Notes under the pieces: model-generated
What the model was told of the DNA's origin: nothing
The model's database searches: none
Seen by the model: only the letters and a program-made list of their open reading frames with translations
From: Rhodobacterales bacterium CG2_30_65_12
GTDB lineage: Bacteria > Pseudomonadota > Alphaproteobacteria > Rhodobacterales > Rhodobacteraceae
NCBI GenBank assembly: GCA_001873585.1
Contig: MNZL01000045.1
Location: 1-6,473 of the forward strand
DNA: 6,473 bases
Direction of reading: 5' to 3'
Shown here: one piece after another, positions 5,394 to 6,473 of the stretch
Layout: the number at the start of each line of letters is the position of its first letter
Numbering within the stretch: the stretch's first letter is position 1
Position numbers and translations under genes: made by a program

Positions 5394-6473
5394 ATGAACC
5401 ACATTACCCCGAAGCTGACCGCAGCGCCGGATGAGGGCGATGCGCGCGATGCGCTCGAAACGCTTCGAGCCTGGGCGCGCGGGGCCGATCCGGCAGAAGT
5501 GGCCCGGCTCGACCCGGCGATCGCGCGGCTGCTGCCTGAGCGTCCCTTGATGAACTACCCCGACCTCAGCCGTGACTATCCGCACGAGTTCGTGCCCGAT
5601 GACGCCTACAAGGATGCAATGCCGGACCTTCAGAATGGCCCGGCCAGTCTGATTCAGGGCCAAAAGCAACTGATCCAGCACGTCGGGATTTCCAACTTCC
5701 GCCTGCCGATCCGCTACCACACCCGCGACAACGGCGATCTGACGCTGGAAACCTCTGTCACCGGCACCGTGAGCCTGGAGGCCGAAAAGAAGGGCATCAA
5801 CATGAGCCGCATCATGCGCTCGTTCTATGCCCACGCCGAAAAGACCTTCAGCTTTGGGGTGATCGAGGCGGCGCTCGACGATTACATGGCTCACCTCGGC
5901 AGCCTCGATGCGCGGATCGAGATGCGCTTTTCCTTCCCGGTCAAGCTGCCGTCGTTGCGCTCCGGGCTGGAAGGCTACCAGTATTACGATATCGCGTTGG
6001 AGCTGGTGGAGCAGGGGGGCACGCGGCGCAAGTTCGTGCATCTCGATTACGTCTATTCGTCTACCTGCCCGTGCTCGCTGGAGCTGTCGGAACACGCGCG
6101 GATGTGCCGGGGCCAGCTTGCCACGCCGCACAGCCAGCGCTCGGTGGCGCGGATCTCCGTCGAGGTGCTCTGCGATCACCCCTGTTTGTGGTTCGAAGAC
6201 CTGATCGAGATCGCGCGCGCGGCGGTGCCGACCGAAACGCAAGTGATGGTCAAGCGCGAAGACGAGCAGGCGTTCGCCGAGCTTAACGCCGCCAACCCGA
6301 TCTTCGTGGAAGACGCGGCGCGGCTGTTTACCGAGCAGCTCAAGCGCGACAGCCGGATCGGCGATTTTCGCATTGTCGCCAGCCACCAGGAAAGCCTGCA
6401 CAGCCACGATGCGGTGTCGATCCTCACCGAAGGGCCGACGTTCCAGAGCCAATCGCTTGACCCGCGGCTGTTT
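5394..6473 (+). CDS. folE2: GTP cyclohydrolase FolE2 (type IB), 3' end missing
   Basis: Converts GTP to 7,8-dihydroneopterin triphosphate, the first step toward tetrahydrofolate and queuosine. It belongs to the COG1469 tunnelling-fold family that replaces or supplements FolE and can use metals other than zinc. 360 codons are visible with no stop, so the gene runs out of the window, probably near its end. An N-terminal extension of about 95 residues, found in proteobacterial members, comes before the core. Core motifs: KKGINMSRIMRSFY (132-145), SSTCPCSLELS (222-232, whose first Cys C225 aligns with the active-site Cys of the Neisseria enzyme), LATPHSQRS (242-250), and HQESLHSHDAV (331-341). 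The ATG at 5394 has GGAGG (5381-5385) eight bases upstream. It has its own promoter and is probably a separate unit from metZ. No Zur-like AT-rich palindrome is evident upstream, so zinc regulation is not supported. Confidence 0.95.
   Translation, partial: MNHITPKLTAAPDEGDARDALETLRAWARGADPAEVARLDPAIARLLPERPLMNYPDLSRDYPHEFVPDDAYKDAMPDLQNGPASLIQGQKQLIQHVGISNFRLPIRYHTRDNGDLTLETSVTGTVSLEAEKKGINMSRIMRSFYAHAEKTFSFGVIEAALDDYMAHLGSLDARIEMRFSFPVKLPSLRSGLEGYQYYDIALELVEQGGTRRKFVHLDYVYSSTCPCSLELSEHARMCRGQLATPHSQRSVARISVEVLCDHPCLWFEDLIEIARAAVPTETQVMVKREDEQAFAELNAANPIFVEDAARLFTEQLKRDSRIGDFRIVASHQESLHSHDAVSILTEGPTFQSQSLDPRLF

Noticed and set aside
1..6473. Insertion sequences, tRNA or rRNA genes, CRISPR arrays, phage or defence genes
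   Set aside because: None was seen on either strand; composition and codon use look uniform and the genes are housekeeping types.

Overview
The window is high-G+C DNA with strong GC3 bias, densely coding and without mobile elements. It most likely comes from an alphaproteobacterium of the Rhodobacterales/Rhodobacteraceae. I infer this from three things: the FtsY and YciB/IspZ sequences, the ftsY - DMT permease - ispZ gene order (recalled from that family, not searched here), and a SAM-II riboswitch, an aptamer class found mainly in alphaproteobacteria.

Layout, left to right. (1) The 3' part of ftsY, the signal-recognition-particle receptor, is cut by the left edge and ends at 1016; a small hairpin follows. 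(2) A good sigma-70-type promoter (1047-1076) precedes an apparent operon. It holds an unrecognised protein (to 1649), a ten-helix EamA/DMT permease that probably starts at a TTG overlapping the previous stop (1646-2548), and the inner-membrane protein YciB/IspZ (2558-3166). (3) A palindrome of about 98 bp separates ispZ from a convergent glutathione S-transferase of the YfcG/YghU (Nu-like) type (3255-3956, minus strand). Both stop codons lie inside the palindrome at mirror positions. (4) A 181-bp divergent intergenic region holds a promoter, a SAM-II riboswitch and an intrinsic terminator on the plus strand, all controlling metZ (4138-5307, O-succinylhomoserine sulfhydrylase). (5) A separate promoter (5335-5363) precedes folE2, the type IB GTP cyclohydrolase, which is still open at the right edge.

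The genes do not form one pathway. They are housekeeping functions: protein targeting, envelope, thiol chemistry, methionine synthesis, and folate/queuosine precursor synthesis. The most informative non-coding part is the metZ leader. The 3' strand of aptamer stem P1 can pair either with the P1 5' strand or with the 3' arm of the terminator, which repeats the P1 5' strand sequence GAGGC. This supports SAM-dependent transcription attenuation of methionine synthesis. I see no clearly new defence, mobile or biosynthetic system. The least explained items are the unknown protein at 1107-1649 and the mirror-symmetric palindrome at 3162-3259.
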